Below are positions 35,739 through 48,483 of a DNA stretch of 64,000 bases, one piece after another (positions within the stretch are counted from its first letter, which is position 1; each line of letters opens with the position of its first letter). Under the pieces are notes generated by a model. That model was not told where the DNA came from, searched no databases, and saw only the letters and a list, made by a program, of their open reading frames with translations. Location of the stretch: the NCBI GenBank assembly GCA_905182985.1, contig CAJJDN010000115.1, positions 62,001 through 126,000 of the forward strand. The letters run 5' to 3'. A program made the translations under genes and the position numbers. The stretch is from Paramecium sonneborni (lineage: Eukaryota > Ciliophora > Oligohymenophorea > Peniculida > Parameciidae).

Positions 35739-36856
35739 TCAAATTACATATACATTTTTAATTGATTTTTTGTTGTTTTTGATCATAAATAAATAATTTT
35801 TCTATTAAGATTTGTATTTTTTCTTCTTCTTTATTGTCCTTTATGCCTCCTCGATATTGATATCTCTAAATTCAACAGATGGAGATTAGTAATTTTCTTA
35901 ACATCTTGATCGATTAGATGATCTTTGTTAATTTGTTGAAATTGATCTACTATATTAATTTTATTTTATTTCTTATTTTAAACATAAGTGAAATTTATAA
36001 TTTAGCTTCTTATTAACAGTAAAAATATGATTACGTTCATATGATTCTGTTTATGTTAATTCATTCTTTTAAGCAAAAGAATTGTTTATTTAAATATAAG
36101 AATCATTATTCTTATTACATCCAATAAATCGATTTTCTTTCCATTAACCTTCAATTACAATACCATTGTTTTAATAATACATTCCATAACCATCTCTTAT
36201 ATCTTTTTAAAATTAACCACTATAATAACTTCCATCTTAATATAATAATTTTCCTTTACCATGTTTTAAATCATTTTGATAATCTCCCTAATATAAAATA
36301 TTAATACTACTTCAAAAGATAATCCAAATTTATTATTCCATTTCCCATGTCCATGTCTTTTTCCCTCTATAAATGATCCTTAATATATTGAACCATCTGA
36401 CCATCTATACTCACCTATTCCATGTGGTTTACCAAAATAATAATTTCCTATGTATTTATCACCATTTTAAAATTATTCTATTCCATATCCATTTTTAACT
36501 GAATTACTCCATTAACCAAAATAAACATTTCCATTCCATTAATGTTCTCCCAAACCATCTTATTAACCATTTACCCATTATCCTGTATATGAATCTCCAT
36601 ATATTCCAATCCATTATCCTATACCATTTTTTTATGCTTTTAACCATTGACCAATATATACTTCACCATTTATCCATTTGAAACTTCCTTCACCATTAGG
36701 TTTTTTGTTCAAAACCTATCCATGATATATACAAAAATTATTTAAAATTTAAAAGGCTACATTTAATTCATTATTTTAATATGAAAATCTACCATTTTTA
36801 TTTATTTTCACTTATATTTTATTAGCTTTTATAATTATTTATTGTTCTGATATCAT
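35739..36856 (-). CDS. MORN-repeat protein (about 364 aa)
   Basis: Starts at ATG 36854-36856. From residue ~55 about eight MORN repeats follow (KPNGEGSFKWINGEVYIGQW, DGLGEHQWNGNVYFGQW, KPHGIGEYRWSDGSIYQGSF, LKHGKGKLLYQDGSYYSGQF). A 23-nt intron falls inside one repeat. MORN repeats mediate membrane or cytoskeletal attachment; ciliates use many in cortex and basal body. There is no kinase domain. The 3' end is uncertain: without a second intron the frame stops at 35739; with a 38-nt intron the better-looking tail (DNKEEEKIQILIEKLFIYDQ) continues to a TGA at 35650-35652, inside the end of CDC14. Confidence 0.85.
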
Positions 36857-37268
36857 GAATTAATTAATTAAAATAGAGGATCTAAGAATTTAATTTTAAT
36901 GTAACAAATCAAGCATTTAACTTTGAATGGTTGTATTATTTTCAATTTAAAAAATTTATTCAACTTACTAAATAAAAGATTCTAAATTAATATCAATTGG
37001 ATATTTTTTTCGAATTAATTAGACAGACATTTATATTTTAGAAATCAAATGCTACTCTTAAAGCCTAAGAGTTATTAACATGTTATTTACATTCTAAAAG
37101 CTTTAAAATTTATTAATAAAATTTAATGATGTAATAACTAATATAAAAAGTTCAAAATATTTTAGTTTAGTATAAATGTGATGTAGAAGGTGTTTTGCCA
37201 TCAGAAATTGCTGTATTTTTAAGAATCAAATCAGGAATACTTAGATTTTCGATTTATATGTCTAAATA
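36857..37268. other. Intergenic between tandem minus-strand genes
   Basis: AT-rich spacer of about 410 bases. No gene seen on either strand. Confidence 0.45.
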
Positions 37269-38374
37269 TCAATGTTATGATTTACATTATATAAATTTTT
37301 TAATTTTCTGAAAATATAATTCTCTATTAAGAGCATCTGATTCCATATTGCAATGTCCAATATTATGTGGAATCCATAGTTCATATAAATTTTTTGTTTT
37401 TTCAGCTAATAATTTGGCATGTTGTTCAGATATAACTTTATCATTGGCTCCATGCATAATAAAGACTGGACATGAAACAAATTATATTCGATCAATATTT
37501 GGAAACATATCATAAAAAGGGGTTTGATCAATCTATATAGAAATCATTCTTAATCCTGAACTAAACCCACTTTAAATAATAAGTCCTCCTATTGGAAATT
37601 ATGAATTTGAAGCTAACGTAATACTAGGTCCTGATCCGATACTGTAACCATATACAATAATTTAAGTAGGTTTATATCCTAATTAATGAATCAAAAAAGT
37701 ATAGGCAGCATAAATATTACGAATGACATTGATGTCATTGCTTATCCCATCACTTTAACCATAACCACTGTATTCATAAGCAAAAACACTAGTATTTGTA
37801 TGTTATACAAATTCTTTAAATAATCAATTATAAATAATTACTAAGTAGTTTATCAAGTATCATTCCTAAATCACAAGCATTACCATGACTGAATAAAATA
37901 ATTTATTCACTATTTCGATTTAAGTATATACAAGCCATTTATTTGTTCTTCTTTAAACTTATAAAATATGCTGTAACACTACAAATATCAGAACGGACCA
38001 CATAATCTTCATTTTCATCAGTTGATTTATCTGAAAGTTTAATAAAATCATATTCTGGATACTCTGGATACTCTCTAATTTTTTATGAAAATAAAATTTT
38101 ACTCAAAATTTCTTATATTTCTTCTTCTTTTATTAATATATTGAGAGTGGTTTTCTTTATTAATTTACAAATCACTTTTAATTGATTAATCTGTAACCTA
38201 GATTTTATCAGATGAATTCTTTCTCATTTTCTTAAGATTTTTATGATTATTCTATTTTCTCAATCTTAATTCATATGTAGCTGATGGAGGTCTAAATGCA
38301 ACTAAATGAATCAAATCATTTCTTAATCCACATAAACCAAATGACTATAATATTCCTGTTACAAAATATTACAT
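37269..38374 (-). CDS. Alpha/beta hydrolase, ABHD17-like (344 aa)
   Basis: ABHD17 enzymes remove palmitate from membrane proteins. Catalytic elements are present: oxyanion region EQIILFSHGNACDLGM, SVFAYEYSGYGQSDG, nucleophile elbow VYGYSIGSG (G-x-S-x-G), acid FIMHGANDKVIS and base IPHNIGHCNME. The N terminus (MQYFVTGILQSFGLCGLR) has Cys residues but not the full Cys cluster used for palmitoylation in animal ABHD17. Two introns, one of 28 nt and an unusually long one of about 43 nt, give an exact frame. Divergent from the FCP1-like gene, with only 32 bases between the two starts. Confidence 0.85.
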
Positions 38375-38406
38375 TAAAATAATTTATTATTAACTTATAA
38401 AATATT
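38375..38406. promoter_or_regulatory. 32-base divergent spacer, inferred bidirectional promoter
   Basis: The start codons of the ABHD17-like gene (minus) and the FCP1-like gene (plus) are only 32 AT-rich bases apart, so both transcripts must initiate within or very close to this spacer. No motif is claimed. Confidence 0.4.
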
Positions 38407-39981
38407 ATGATGCCAAGTAAATTTTATAAAAGAAGTCTAAGTACCAAAAATGAAGATAACTCTAAAGAATAAACAATCTTTAAACATCATTAAATTAATC
38501 TTACTCCAATCAAAAAAAGAGTCAATCTAAGTAGAATAGATGGTTATGAAAACATTGTTTCTTAACTCTATACTCCTAGACAAATTAAAAATATTGGTTA
38601 TCCTCCTAAAATTTTTAAATAAAGTGCTTATTTAGAAGAAACTCCATTTAATAATATTGTTTAAGGTTATTTTTTACCCACTCCTAGAAAAACTTAATTA
38701 TAAATTAACAAAATTATCACTGAACCTACCACTTTTAATAATAGTCCTATTAAGAAATAAGAAAAAAATTATATCATTTTAAAAAATAAAACTGATTAAG
38801 AGTATGATCTAGATAGATAATTGAATATCCCTTAGAAAATTAGATTATATTTTAGTTGTCAAAAATTACAAAAAAGATTCTTTAAATTATAAGAATTACT
38901 CTCATTTATAAGTATTAAATCTATTTTTTAATATTTGAATGATTAAAATTCAAGTATTATTGATTATATTGCAGTAATTATTATACTATATCTTTTTTTA
39001 GGAATATGATGTCTAATACAAGTAATTCATTTTAACTGAATTTCTATGTATTATTTTGTACTTTTTAATTAAATACAATTTAATATAGAGAGATGAATTG
39101 ACTAGATTAGAAAAACTAATTCTTTATTAACATTAATAAAATGCCTGTAATGTTATTCATAAACTTTAAATTCATGTTCCTGGATTTAAAACTTATATGC
39201 ATTTGTTTTTTTAACTTCAATAAGCAAATCCAGTAATTCCAAAGCAAATAGATTTACTAAATAAATATATTGATAAAACAATTGATGATTTAATTAAGTA
39301 CTAAGTAATTGATTTATGAAGAACTATTGTTAATTCTTAATTGCAGCAACATATTAGAGAATTCTTGTTTATGAAAATTGAACAAAAAACAAGTGATTTC
39401 ATAGATAAATTGAAAAAGATAATTGAATCAATACAAGAATTTCTTTATTTTTTACCTAAAAATGAAAAAGAATATACTTTAATATTAGATTTGGAAGAAA
39501 CTTTAATTCATATAGATAATAATAATAATGGATAAATAAAGAAAAGGCCATATTTATAAGAGTTTCTTGAAGAACTCAGTAGATATTATGAAATTGCTGT
39601 TTTTGGTCATCTTTCTTAAATTGAAATTGACAAGTATTTTAATATTATTTTATTAGTATTATTTAATAATTAGATTGTAATTAATTTATCAAACATAAGC
39701 TTAATAGAAATCATTTAATGAAATATGAAAAAGTATTAATTAAAGATTTGACATTGTTGGGTAGACCTGCAAATAAGTATATAGTTGTTGATAATGATCC
39801 TTTTAATTTTCTACTCAGTCCTTAAAATGGTATTTAAATAAGATCATGGTATGGCGAATAAGGAGATCATGCATTATTAGATTTATTACCTTTTTTAGGA
39901 GATTTACGATTATATAAAGATGTTAGAATTGGATTAACATAAGTCAAAACATACTCTCAATATTTTTTTGTACCTTAATGA
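38407..39981 (+). CDS. FCP1/NIF-like HAD-family protein (499 aa)
   Basis: ATG 38407, TGA 39979-39981, introns of 28, 24 and 23 nt, exact frame. The first ~200 residues are a basic, Pro/Asn-rich region; the middle is helical. From about residue 340 comes an FCP1-homology domain: YTLILDLEETLIHID, GQIKKRPYLQEFLEELSRYY, YEIAVFGHL, and later KYIVVDNDPFNFLLSPQNGI and IRSWYGEQGDHALLDLLPFL. CTD-type phosphatases use D-x-D-x-T; here it is D-L-E-E-T, so the second Asp (general acid) is Glu. Weak or altered activity is possible. Substrate unknown. Confidence 0.82.
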
Positions 39982-40077
39982 GAAATATATATAAAATATG
40001 TTTTTTACTTAATACAATATAACAAGTTGATGATTAAACAATACAAAAAATAAGTGGATAAATTTTAATAAATCTAA

Positions 40078-41193
40078 TCAAAAACTTTTTTAAAATTACA
40101 TTGGTGATTAATTAGAAGATTACTTCTCCTTAATTGATTCTTCATACTATTCAAGTAATTTTTCTAATTCTTGGATATGCAATGTTTATTTATACATTTC
40201 AGCATTTAAATCTCTAACTTCTTTATTTTTTTCACTAATTTATAACTCAATTATTACTCTAATTCTTCTATATGTTTGTTTTTTAAAATTTCAATTTACT
40301 AAACAAATTCCTATCTTAACTCTTCACTTGGTTATTATTCATTTAGTTTTTCTTCTTCTAACATAGCTTGAATACGTTCATTATATGATTAAAGTTGATT
40401 AATTGATTCTTAATATTTATATATTTCTAATTGTTAAGATGAAATCTCTTTATTTAGTTGTTCTATTTTTTACTGAAAATAGTAAAATATAATCATACTT
40501 TATGCTGCTTATTTTAATTTTCTAATAGTTTGACTTAATTCATTAATTCTTAATTATCTTTATGAATTATCTTATAAGTTTTTTCATATTGCATTATTTT
40601 CTTTTCTAAAGGTTCTTTACTACTACGAAGATCTATAATTGATTAATAATATTCTAATTTCTCTCTAAGTCTTTGATTTTCCTCTCCGTAATGCTGAACT
40701 TCAATCTAATTTTTAACGATAAAGTACTTCTAATTCTTGAACAAGAGTGTATTTTGTAGATTTTTTTAATAAAGCTATTTCTTTAGTTTTTTCAAGTAAT
40801 TCTTAGACTAATTACTTATGCTTAGCTCTTAATTTTTGCACAATAGCAGCTTTTTCAATGACTAACTTAGTGGAATCATTATTATTATTAGTTTTGCTAT
40901 GTTCTTCTACTAGGTTTTCGTATCTCTGTAATTCTTTCTAATATGATTATTTTGGATACTTCCAAATATATGATTCGAGATTTAGCTTAAGATGATTCTT
41001 TTTTTGATGCATTTAGTTAAAGTTTAAGTTACCTAATTTCTTCTTGAGTAACTTCGTATTCAGAAGATAATTTAGGACTGGTAAGTTATTTCCTGATGAG
41101 ATAGTTTTTATTATACATTAATTTGCTTCCCATATTGGCACTGCACTCCAAAGTTCTTGTACCATTAGTAGTTATGGGTCTGGAATTTTTCAT
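40078..41193 (-). CDS. Coiled-coil protein (340 aa)
   Basis: ATG 41191-41193 (MKNSRPITTNGTRTLEC), four introns (22, 22, 26 and 23 nt), TGA 40078-40080, exact frame. After a ~45-residue Ser/Asn-rich start the protein is helical almost to the end (EYEVTQEEIRQLKLQ, KYTLVQELEIEVQHYGEENQ, NAEMYKQTLHIQELEKLLEQ). No other domain is visible. Typical of ciliate cytoskeletal coiled coils; function unknown. Confidence 0.75.
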
Positions 41194-42087
41194 CCTAAAC
41201 TACATAGAAGACATTAGTAAAAGAGGGAAATTTTATATAATCAAAATAATATAAGTATTCTAATATAAAATGAAAATTTAGTTATCATTCTTCATTAGAG
41301 TAATTTAAGTTGTTTGGAGTGTTGATTTTGTGAAATGCAATAGTGGTTTATTTCTTTTTGATCAAGTATTTATCATGAGAGAGAGACTTGGTATATATTA
41401 TTCGATTATAACGATCTACCAATAGATTATAAATATGTAATTATTGGTAGCATCTTAATAATTGTAAAACAAATTTGGTCATTTATGAAAAGGATTAAGA
41501 TTTAGATTTCCAAAAAGGTCTAAGAGTAAATAAATAATATTGAGAGGGCTGTTAAAATTTGCTATCAGTAATATATTTGAATTTAGTTTTAATAGACATT
41601 CGTAGGTAAAATAAATATCTTAACTAATTCATAAAGTAAATGAAATAAGAGTTTTCTTATTAATTTCTTTCATCTTTTTTTATCATCTGTCAAAAAATGT
41701 AATAAAATTAATTTTTATATCATTGCTTTGAGATATTGATTTATGATTGATTACTTATTTAAACTTATCCAAATAAATATATTATGAATTTATCAAAATA
41801 ATTAATTATATACCATCCTAGTCTTTATAGTATAAATTGCCTCTATTTAAAGTGTATTTATTATTGTTACACATTGAATTCAGTTCATCAAATATGATTA
41901 AATATTAAATTTTTTATTTATTAAGATTCATCTCTGATTTCTCTATCATTGAAATGGAAGAATTCTATATATTATATAAATATTTTTGTATGACTTTATA
42001 AGTATATGTAAACAAGTTTTTACTTTTACAAAATAAAAGAACATTTACATAACAAAATATATTATTTTTATTGTTTTTATTTATATA
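41194..42087. other. Intergenic region between divergent genes
   Basis: About 0.9 kb, AT-rich. Short ORFs occur on both strands but none has Gln-rich or hydrophilic coding character that continues through plausible introns. No RNA gene seen. Confidence 0.45.
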
Positions 42088-43383
42088 ATGGAATTCCAAT
42101 ATGCAAATGTTATTTAAGCATAAATTCTGCATATTTTAGATTCTTCCTTCAAACTCATATCTGAAAAAATATTATGCAAAAATATCATACTCATAACTGA
42201 ATGGCAGACCTTTACAACTTCTCATAGCATTACGTAACTTTAGTTTTAGAAACATGACTTCGACAAAGATATTGTAGAAGATCTTGAGCTTAAACCAACT
42301 TCTTAAGAGAACTTTTAAGCTTATAAAATCAATCTTAATGAAAAGATTTAATCTACTTCCAGAATAAATACTGCTGCATAAAAATCTCTTAAAAATCATT
42401 TCAAATCTCATATGACATAATTCAATTGGGATAAAGAATATCATTATTCATTAATTCATATTCCTGAACCAGAAGTTGTCATCTCAACTGCAGATGAATA
42501 ATTTAGAAGAATGAAAATTTAATAAATTAATGAATCCAATAAACAAAAAGAATTATAACAACAATAACTCAAAGAAAAAAAAAAGTTGAATGAAATGAAT
42601 CTAAGATTAAAACAATAATTAAGTAAAAAAGAATATACTTACGATTATAATTGTTAACTTATTATAAATAAACATTCATAATTATAAGCTGAAATTGTTC
42701 CGTAAATTAAGTTTGAAATCTTATAAGAAGATTAAAATAAATAAACCAAAAAATATTAAAAGTAAAAAAAAGAAGAAATCTAATAATAAGTAATTAAGAA
42801 AAAGTCAAAAGAACCTTTGATATCATAAAATACAGCATATTTTGGAGAATCAAAATCCTTTTTCGTTAATAATAGTAATGAAGATGAAAATTTTGATAGA
42901 CAAACATCTAATATTCCTTTTATAAAACTTAGTAGAGGTGTAAGATTAAGAGAGGATAAACATGAATTAATTTTTGATCTTCCTTAACCACCATAAATAT
43001 AATTCTAAATGAGAGAATCTAGCTATATTGAATCTTAGAATTAAGTCTAATCAGACTAATTAAGACTTAATATTCGAGATTCATCAAAAGAAAAAGTTAT
43101 TAAAAATAATAAATCTTGCATTAAAACTGAGAGAAATTTTGACTATTTAAAAGTTGAATAAGATGATAATAGTTATCGCTTTAAGACTTCTGTTAATTAA
43201 TAATTAAATTAAAGTGTCAATAAATCATAATATGCTTATCCATAAGTTATTGATAATATTGTCTTGAAACAAGATCTTGTTAAGTTACCAAAAGTTCGTT
43301 CAAGATCTATTAATATAAGAAGCAAGAAAAATAGACAAATTAATATACATTCAAAAGATCAAATAAATAACTCTAATGTCTGA
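42088..43383 (+). CDS. Uncharacterised Lys/Gln/Ser-rich protein (431 aa)
   Basis: Single exon from ATG 42088 to TGA 43381-43383. The first ~110 residues may be folded (FKLISEKILCKNIILITEWQ, KHDFDKDIVEDLELKP). A short charged helix (DEQFRRMKIQQINESNKQKE) and a basic, disordered C-terminal half (KVRSRSINIRSKKNRQINIH) follow. An antisense ORF at 42172-42444 is a shadow. No family recognised. Confidence 0.7.
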
Positions 43384-43523
43384 TGTTTTTTTTTCAAATT
43401 TTTGTTTATATTTATTATTAGGTCTTCATTTATTTTGATGATTTATAAATATTGCAATTTCTAAAAATATTAAAATATGTAATGCAACACCAGTATTATA
43501 TTAATAATTTTTTTTTTCAAAAT

Positions 43524-44390
43524 ATGGAGCAAAAATTGCAATTATTAAATTCCAGCATTCAAGTTGATCCCACAAACCCTTAGATTCCTTAAATGCTAAA
43601 ACATTTGAAAGTATTCATCTATTGTTTAATTTTCAAGCTTGAAATTTTCAATGAATTGGCTGTCAATAGATCATCAATAGAAAATTTAGCATGTAATCTA
43701 TACACTAATATCATTAGTACATTTTTGTGAATTGGAAGTCACTTATTTATTAATTTCAAGACAAATTGAAAATTTTGAATTAGCAATTGAAAGATTAATG
43801 AAATTTTACAATTAAGGTCTAGAAAGTAAGGATAAAGCTCATTATACTGGTATTTACTTAATTTATTTATTGTCCTTTAATAAGTATTAAAATTAAGTAA
43901 ATATCTTAATAGATTTGCCTAATATTATTCTTAGATTGAATTATTACCAAAGGAAACATTTTCAAGCCCCTTTGTTCACTTTGTACTTTAATTGGAATAC
44001 AAATTGAGCATAGGCAGTTATTCCGATCTTTTAGGGGATTATCATCCTACTGGAATTGAGAATGTATTCTTAGATAGAATTATGGACACTATTAGGTAAT
44101 TCAAATTATAAATTTAGATTATAAACTGCCTTAAGTGCCAATGCATCATACAAAAGTTTAAGTTTAGAACATGCTATCAAATTATTCAATGTTAAAAACA
44201 TTTAAGAATTATAATAATTTGCTTAAAAATAAAATTTCTAATGGAAATTTGACAATCATCATGTTTATTTTGATAATGTAATTCATCTCTAATTTATTTT
44301 TAGGTTTAAAAGTCAGAGAATCCTTTAAATTCAGAATTTTTAATTTAAAATTCCTTAAGATATGTACATGAGTTTGATAAAATTATATGA
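43524..44390 (+). CDS. RPN12: 26S proteasome regulatory subunit RPN12 (PSMD8)
   Basis: RPN12 is a lid subunit of the proteasome regulatory particle. The 245-residue product shows the family order: HFCELEVTYLLISRQIENFE with ERLMKFYNQ, GIYLIYLLSFNKFAQ with IELLPKETF, FVHFVLQLEYKLSIGSYSDL, ENVFLDRIMDTIR, ALSANASYKSLSLEHAIKLF and QKQNFQWKFDNHHVYFDN, ending LRYVHEFDKII (family Y-A-x-E-L-E-x-I-V). The S-P-F-V-H-x-x-L-x-L-E and D-R-I-M-D-T-I-R blocks are diagnostic. Five introns (27, 25, 29, 22 and 26 nt) restore an exact frame. The shorter N terminus compared with human PSMD8 matches yeast-like length. Confidence 0.92.
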
Positions 44391-44814
44391 AAAAATAGTA
44401 GTTATCAATATCATCTTATAATACAGCAATTAAATTATTATTCTATGTTTCAAATTCATCTAAAAGATATAAAAAACTTATTATATCTTCATTATTTTTT
44501 TGACAATATTTAAAAACTATATTTTTTGGCTAAATTATTATTAATAAACTTTAAAGAAGAATTATTTAGTATATAAAATATAAGAATCTTCATTAATAAA
44601 TATATTTATTATAATTGATTCTTTTACTAATCTAATATTTATATCTAAACTTTAAGATATAATTACAAATGATTTTGATAATTATTTCTTGAATTGCTTT
44701 GAAGTTTCTTGTTTATGGATATTTAAATTTTTTATTAGATAATAATATTTTCACAGAAAGTTATTTCATAGAATTTATAATTAAGGTATAAACTTAAACA
44801 ATAAAATATAAAAA
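44391..44814. other. Intergenic between convergent genes
   Basis: AT-rich spacer of about 420 bases between the stops of RPN12 and the zinc-finger gene; nothing recognised. Confidence 0.45.
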
Positions 44815-45561
44815 TCAAATACTAATACTCAAATCATTATCGTTATCATCTTATTACACTTTAATTATTTCCACATCTGAACTAGTATTCAATATTGACT
44901 TATGTTATCTTTTGAGATGCTTTTTCAACAAGATATATGATTAAAAATCTCTGTAGCACAAAAAGCAACAAAAAATATAATAATTCTGACAATGTTTCTT
45001 CAAAATATGAGGATAATACACACCAGAAAATCCTTAAAAATCACATGAAGGACATTAGATTACCTTTTGTCCATTAGCTTTACAAATTACAGGTTTCTTA
45101 TTTTCAATACTATTAATTATCTACTTAACAAAATTTCTTAGTTCCTTAAACTTGCTCTTACTATGATAGTTCTTTATATATTAAAAATCGAAATTATGAG
45201 GCTTAGTTGCCAAAGAATTTCTCGATCTAAATTCTTAAATAATATTATTTAATTTCTTATAGCATTCTTCAGGGGATAGTTTAATTTCAGGATTCACTTC
45301 ATAAAATAATTTTTATTGAGGATTAGTATTATTTAGTTTTGATACTTCTAAAGATTTTTCATTATTAAGATGTTTTTTCTTTTATTTTTTCTCAAGTAAT
45401 TCAATTTAATTCTTTTGTTCCTCTATACTTTATTTATTTATTTAAAAATCTTCATCTTTGTATGAATCATTATTTTTGAATAGAATTGTAGTAAGTATTT
45501 AAGTGCAATCAAGTTACATTTCCAATATTTTTTTAAGTATGTTTCTAATTTCTTCGTTCAT
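44815..45561 (-). CDS. C2H2-like zinc-finger protein (248 aa)
   Basis: Single exon, ATG 45559-45561, TGA 44815-44817. The N-terminal half is helical and charged; the C-terminal part contains two finger-like units: CPSCDFQGFSGVYYPHILKK followed by HC, and CCFLCYRDFQSYILLKKH followed by LKRQH. The second fits C-x2-C-x12-H-x4-H. An acidic tail follows. A nucleic-acid-binding role is inferred; target unknown. Confidence 0.75.
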
Positions 45562-45669
45562 AAAACTAGATTATTTAAGTAATTAATCATTATAAATTTT
45601 ACATAAAATGCAAAAAATAATATAACATTTTTATTTTCAAATTATTACAAACCATAAAGAATAAAAATT

Positions 45670-47399
45670 TCAAGATTATAATTTCTAAATCAATTAGTTT
45701 CTTTCTATAACTTTATCTTACATTTTTTCTTTTTTATATTTCTCCAAAAATTCTAATTCTTATTTATTTTTATCATTTTTTTGAGAAATCTCTAGATTTT
45801 TTTCTAAAATCTTATTTTATTTATGTATTTTTTATAACATATTTTCCATTTATTTTTATTTTGCTAATTTAAAACGATGTTCATTTTTTTCACATAAATT
45901 CTATTTTCTTAAATCTAACAAAGATTAATGTCTTAAATATATTAAATTTATTAAATACCTTTTCAAACCATTTTCAAGTTTATCATCAGCTTCTTGAAGT
46001 TTTGAAATAAGTGAATCTGATCTTTTTTAATCTAAAGAGTCCTAATATTATTCATATTTTTTCATTATTCTGCTATTCTTCATAGATAAACTTTTTTATT
46101 GTTTTATCTGTGAAATTTCATGTTTATTTAATTAAATCTAAAAGATATTTAAATATAATAATTACTTATCTTTAAGTTGATTTACTAAAATACATTTATA
46201 CATTTTAATTTTCTTTTTAAGTATAAGACTCTTATAATTTTTTTTATTTTTCTTCAAACATTTTCAAACTTTATTATTATTTTTTTCTATCTTCCTACTA
46301 TTTTCTTTGTAGATAATCATTCAAATAATCTGATTTCTTTTTCATAGAATCCATTACTTATTCAATCATACTTTATTCTTAACTTATTTACATTTATCTT
46401 TTTAATTATCTATCTCTTTCTTTTTCTTCCTTCTTTTTTAATTATTCAACTAGTTCTTCTTAAGATTGTAAAAGTTATTTTTGTTTTCTTTCAAAATGTT
46501 AATTAAGATCTTTTTCTAATTTTTAAACAATTTTCTTGTGTTCTCTATACTATAATTATTCTTCATTTTTATTTTTTTAGCATATCTAATCTACTTTTAA
46601 ATTCTTTCTTTTCAATCTCTTTTTAATTTCATCCAATTATTTTTATTTGAGTTATTCTGCTTTTTAATATATTTCTGGGGCTGTTTTACTATAATATTCT
46701 TCCTATTTAGTAATTTAATCTTAAACAATATTTAGAAATCTATATTGATTTATTATGAATCTTTTACTTGTTATAATTTTCAGATTCTTTATTGATCTTT
46801 TTATCAAAGAGCTCTTTCTTTTAATCTGCACTAAGAATAACAGATATTTATAAATCTTCTCTTTATGTTTTCTTAGATTCCGATTAATCAGGAATTAAAG
46901 ATTCATCTTTGAATTTGATATTTTTGGAATTTATTTGTTTTGTAACTTAAGATTAAATATGTTTGATCTGATTTCTTCTTTTTAAAAGATCATTGAGTAT
47001 TTTATATTTGCTTGTAACATATTGCAAATATTAAATAAGGTTTTAGAGAGGATTCATTTTCTTTTTATAGAAGTCTTCATATTCTTACACTTAGAGATCA
47101 TCCAATTATATTTTAAGCATTTCCATAGCAGCTTAAGTTCTAGGAGAGTCTACATCAAATTGCATTTGAAACACTGTTAATAAATTAGGATTTCTAATGA
47201 TCTGATGCTTTTGTTCAGGTTCTAAATAATTAGATTCAATAGCAGATTTTAATTATGCATTAGTGACGATTGGAAATCTTAATTTTTTTTTATTTCCCAA
47301 TAAATTCTTAGGACTTGATTCACTATTCAAGTAAACAGAATTTATTGATTCCTATTTTGTAATAATAATATCGTTGTTTTCCTTGATATAATCAATCAT
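45670..47399 (-). CDS. Coiled-coil protein (548 aa)
   Basis: ATG 47397-47399 (MIDYIKENNDIIITKQESIN), three introns (28, 28 and 27 nt), TGA 45670-45672, exact frame. The N-terminal ~130 residues are less repetitive and contain NLLTVFQMQFDVDSPRTQAA; beyond residue ~200 the sequence is a long charged helix (EQLKKKEEKERDRQLKRQMQ). Likely structural; no recognised family. Confidence 0.75.
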
Positions 47400-47618
47400 A
47401 TAATTTTAGTTTTAATTTTTATTGATAATGGCATAATTAAATTATGTAATAAATTAATAAGGCCAAAAAGAAGTGAATAAATAATGTGAATTTTTATAAC
47501 ATTATGACTTGATTGAGAGACTCATGAAGCACCATTAATGTTTCAAATATTAATTAAATTATATTAACATAATTTTCTATAAGTTACTTGAATATATATA
47601 TAAAAAACAAAAGGACTC

Positions 47619-48230
47619 TCAATAATAGATTTAGGGGGAATGTTTTCTAACTTAAATGATTTATTTTCTCCACAATTTATCTGGAATAGATTTCCATCTT
47701 CTTGTTAACAATTTGATTAAGATATTATATGGTAATGAAAGGAAAATCAAAATTAAAGCAACAAGTAGTTGACATGATGATATATCACTATTATAATGGT
47801 TAAGATAATACCTAATTATTATTGAAGCTATCAATTTTAACATCATAGAGATTATATTTAAACATAGACATATTTTGATCATTTACTTCTTGTTAATTAA
47901 CATATGGAAGAACAATATTTTTTCCAGAATAATTAAGACATCAGAGATGATGTAAAATAGAAGTGAAATAATAAATTATGTAATCCATTTAGAGTAGACA
48001 ATCATATAGATTATGGTACATCCAAAAAGAATAAAAACCATTCCAAAAAGATTGACAATAATGAGAACATTTGCTAATTTGAGAGTTTTGAAATCATATT
48101 CACTTAGAATATATTAAGATGGACAGTTAATAGGAGAATTATTATTACCATTTTGTCCATTGATATAAATTTGTTGTTCATTTGAATCTAAATCAGTTTT
48201 AGTTTATGATTCTAGGATGATTGGGGACAT
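47619..48230 (-). CDS. Four-helix membrane protein, uncharacterised (203 aa)
   Basis: Single exon, ATG 48228-48230, TGA 47619-47621. A ~65-residue polar N terminus (MSPIILESQTKTDLDSNEQQ) is followed by four hydrophobic helices: ANVLIIVNLFGMVFILFG, WITQFIISLLFYIISDVLII, ICLCLNIISMMLKLIASIII and LLVALILIFLSLPYNILI. A basic C-terminal tail follows. The standard-code ORF at 47661-47882 is the 3' part of this gene. Family unknown; tetraspan topology is the only firm statement. Confidence 0.7.
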
Positions 48231-48483
48231 TTTGTTGATGTTTATCATTTTGTAGGTAGTTTGAATGAACAGTATAGTTTGAATGAATGAAATTGTAATT
48301 ATTGTATAGAATCAGAAAATGGTAATTGGAATATGAACTTCATTTAGATTAAAATGTGTTAGATGTATGAATTAAAGAAGATATGTTTCTGATTAATTAA
48401 AAATTAGTTGGTCATAAAAAAATAAAGAGTTTAAATATTGAATTGAATTGTAATAAATATATAGTATAATAATTTTATTTATA

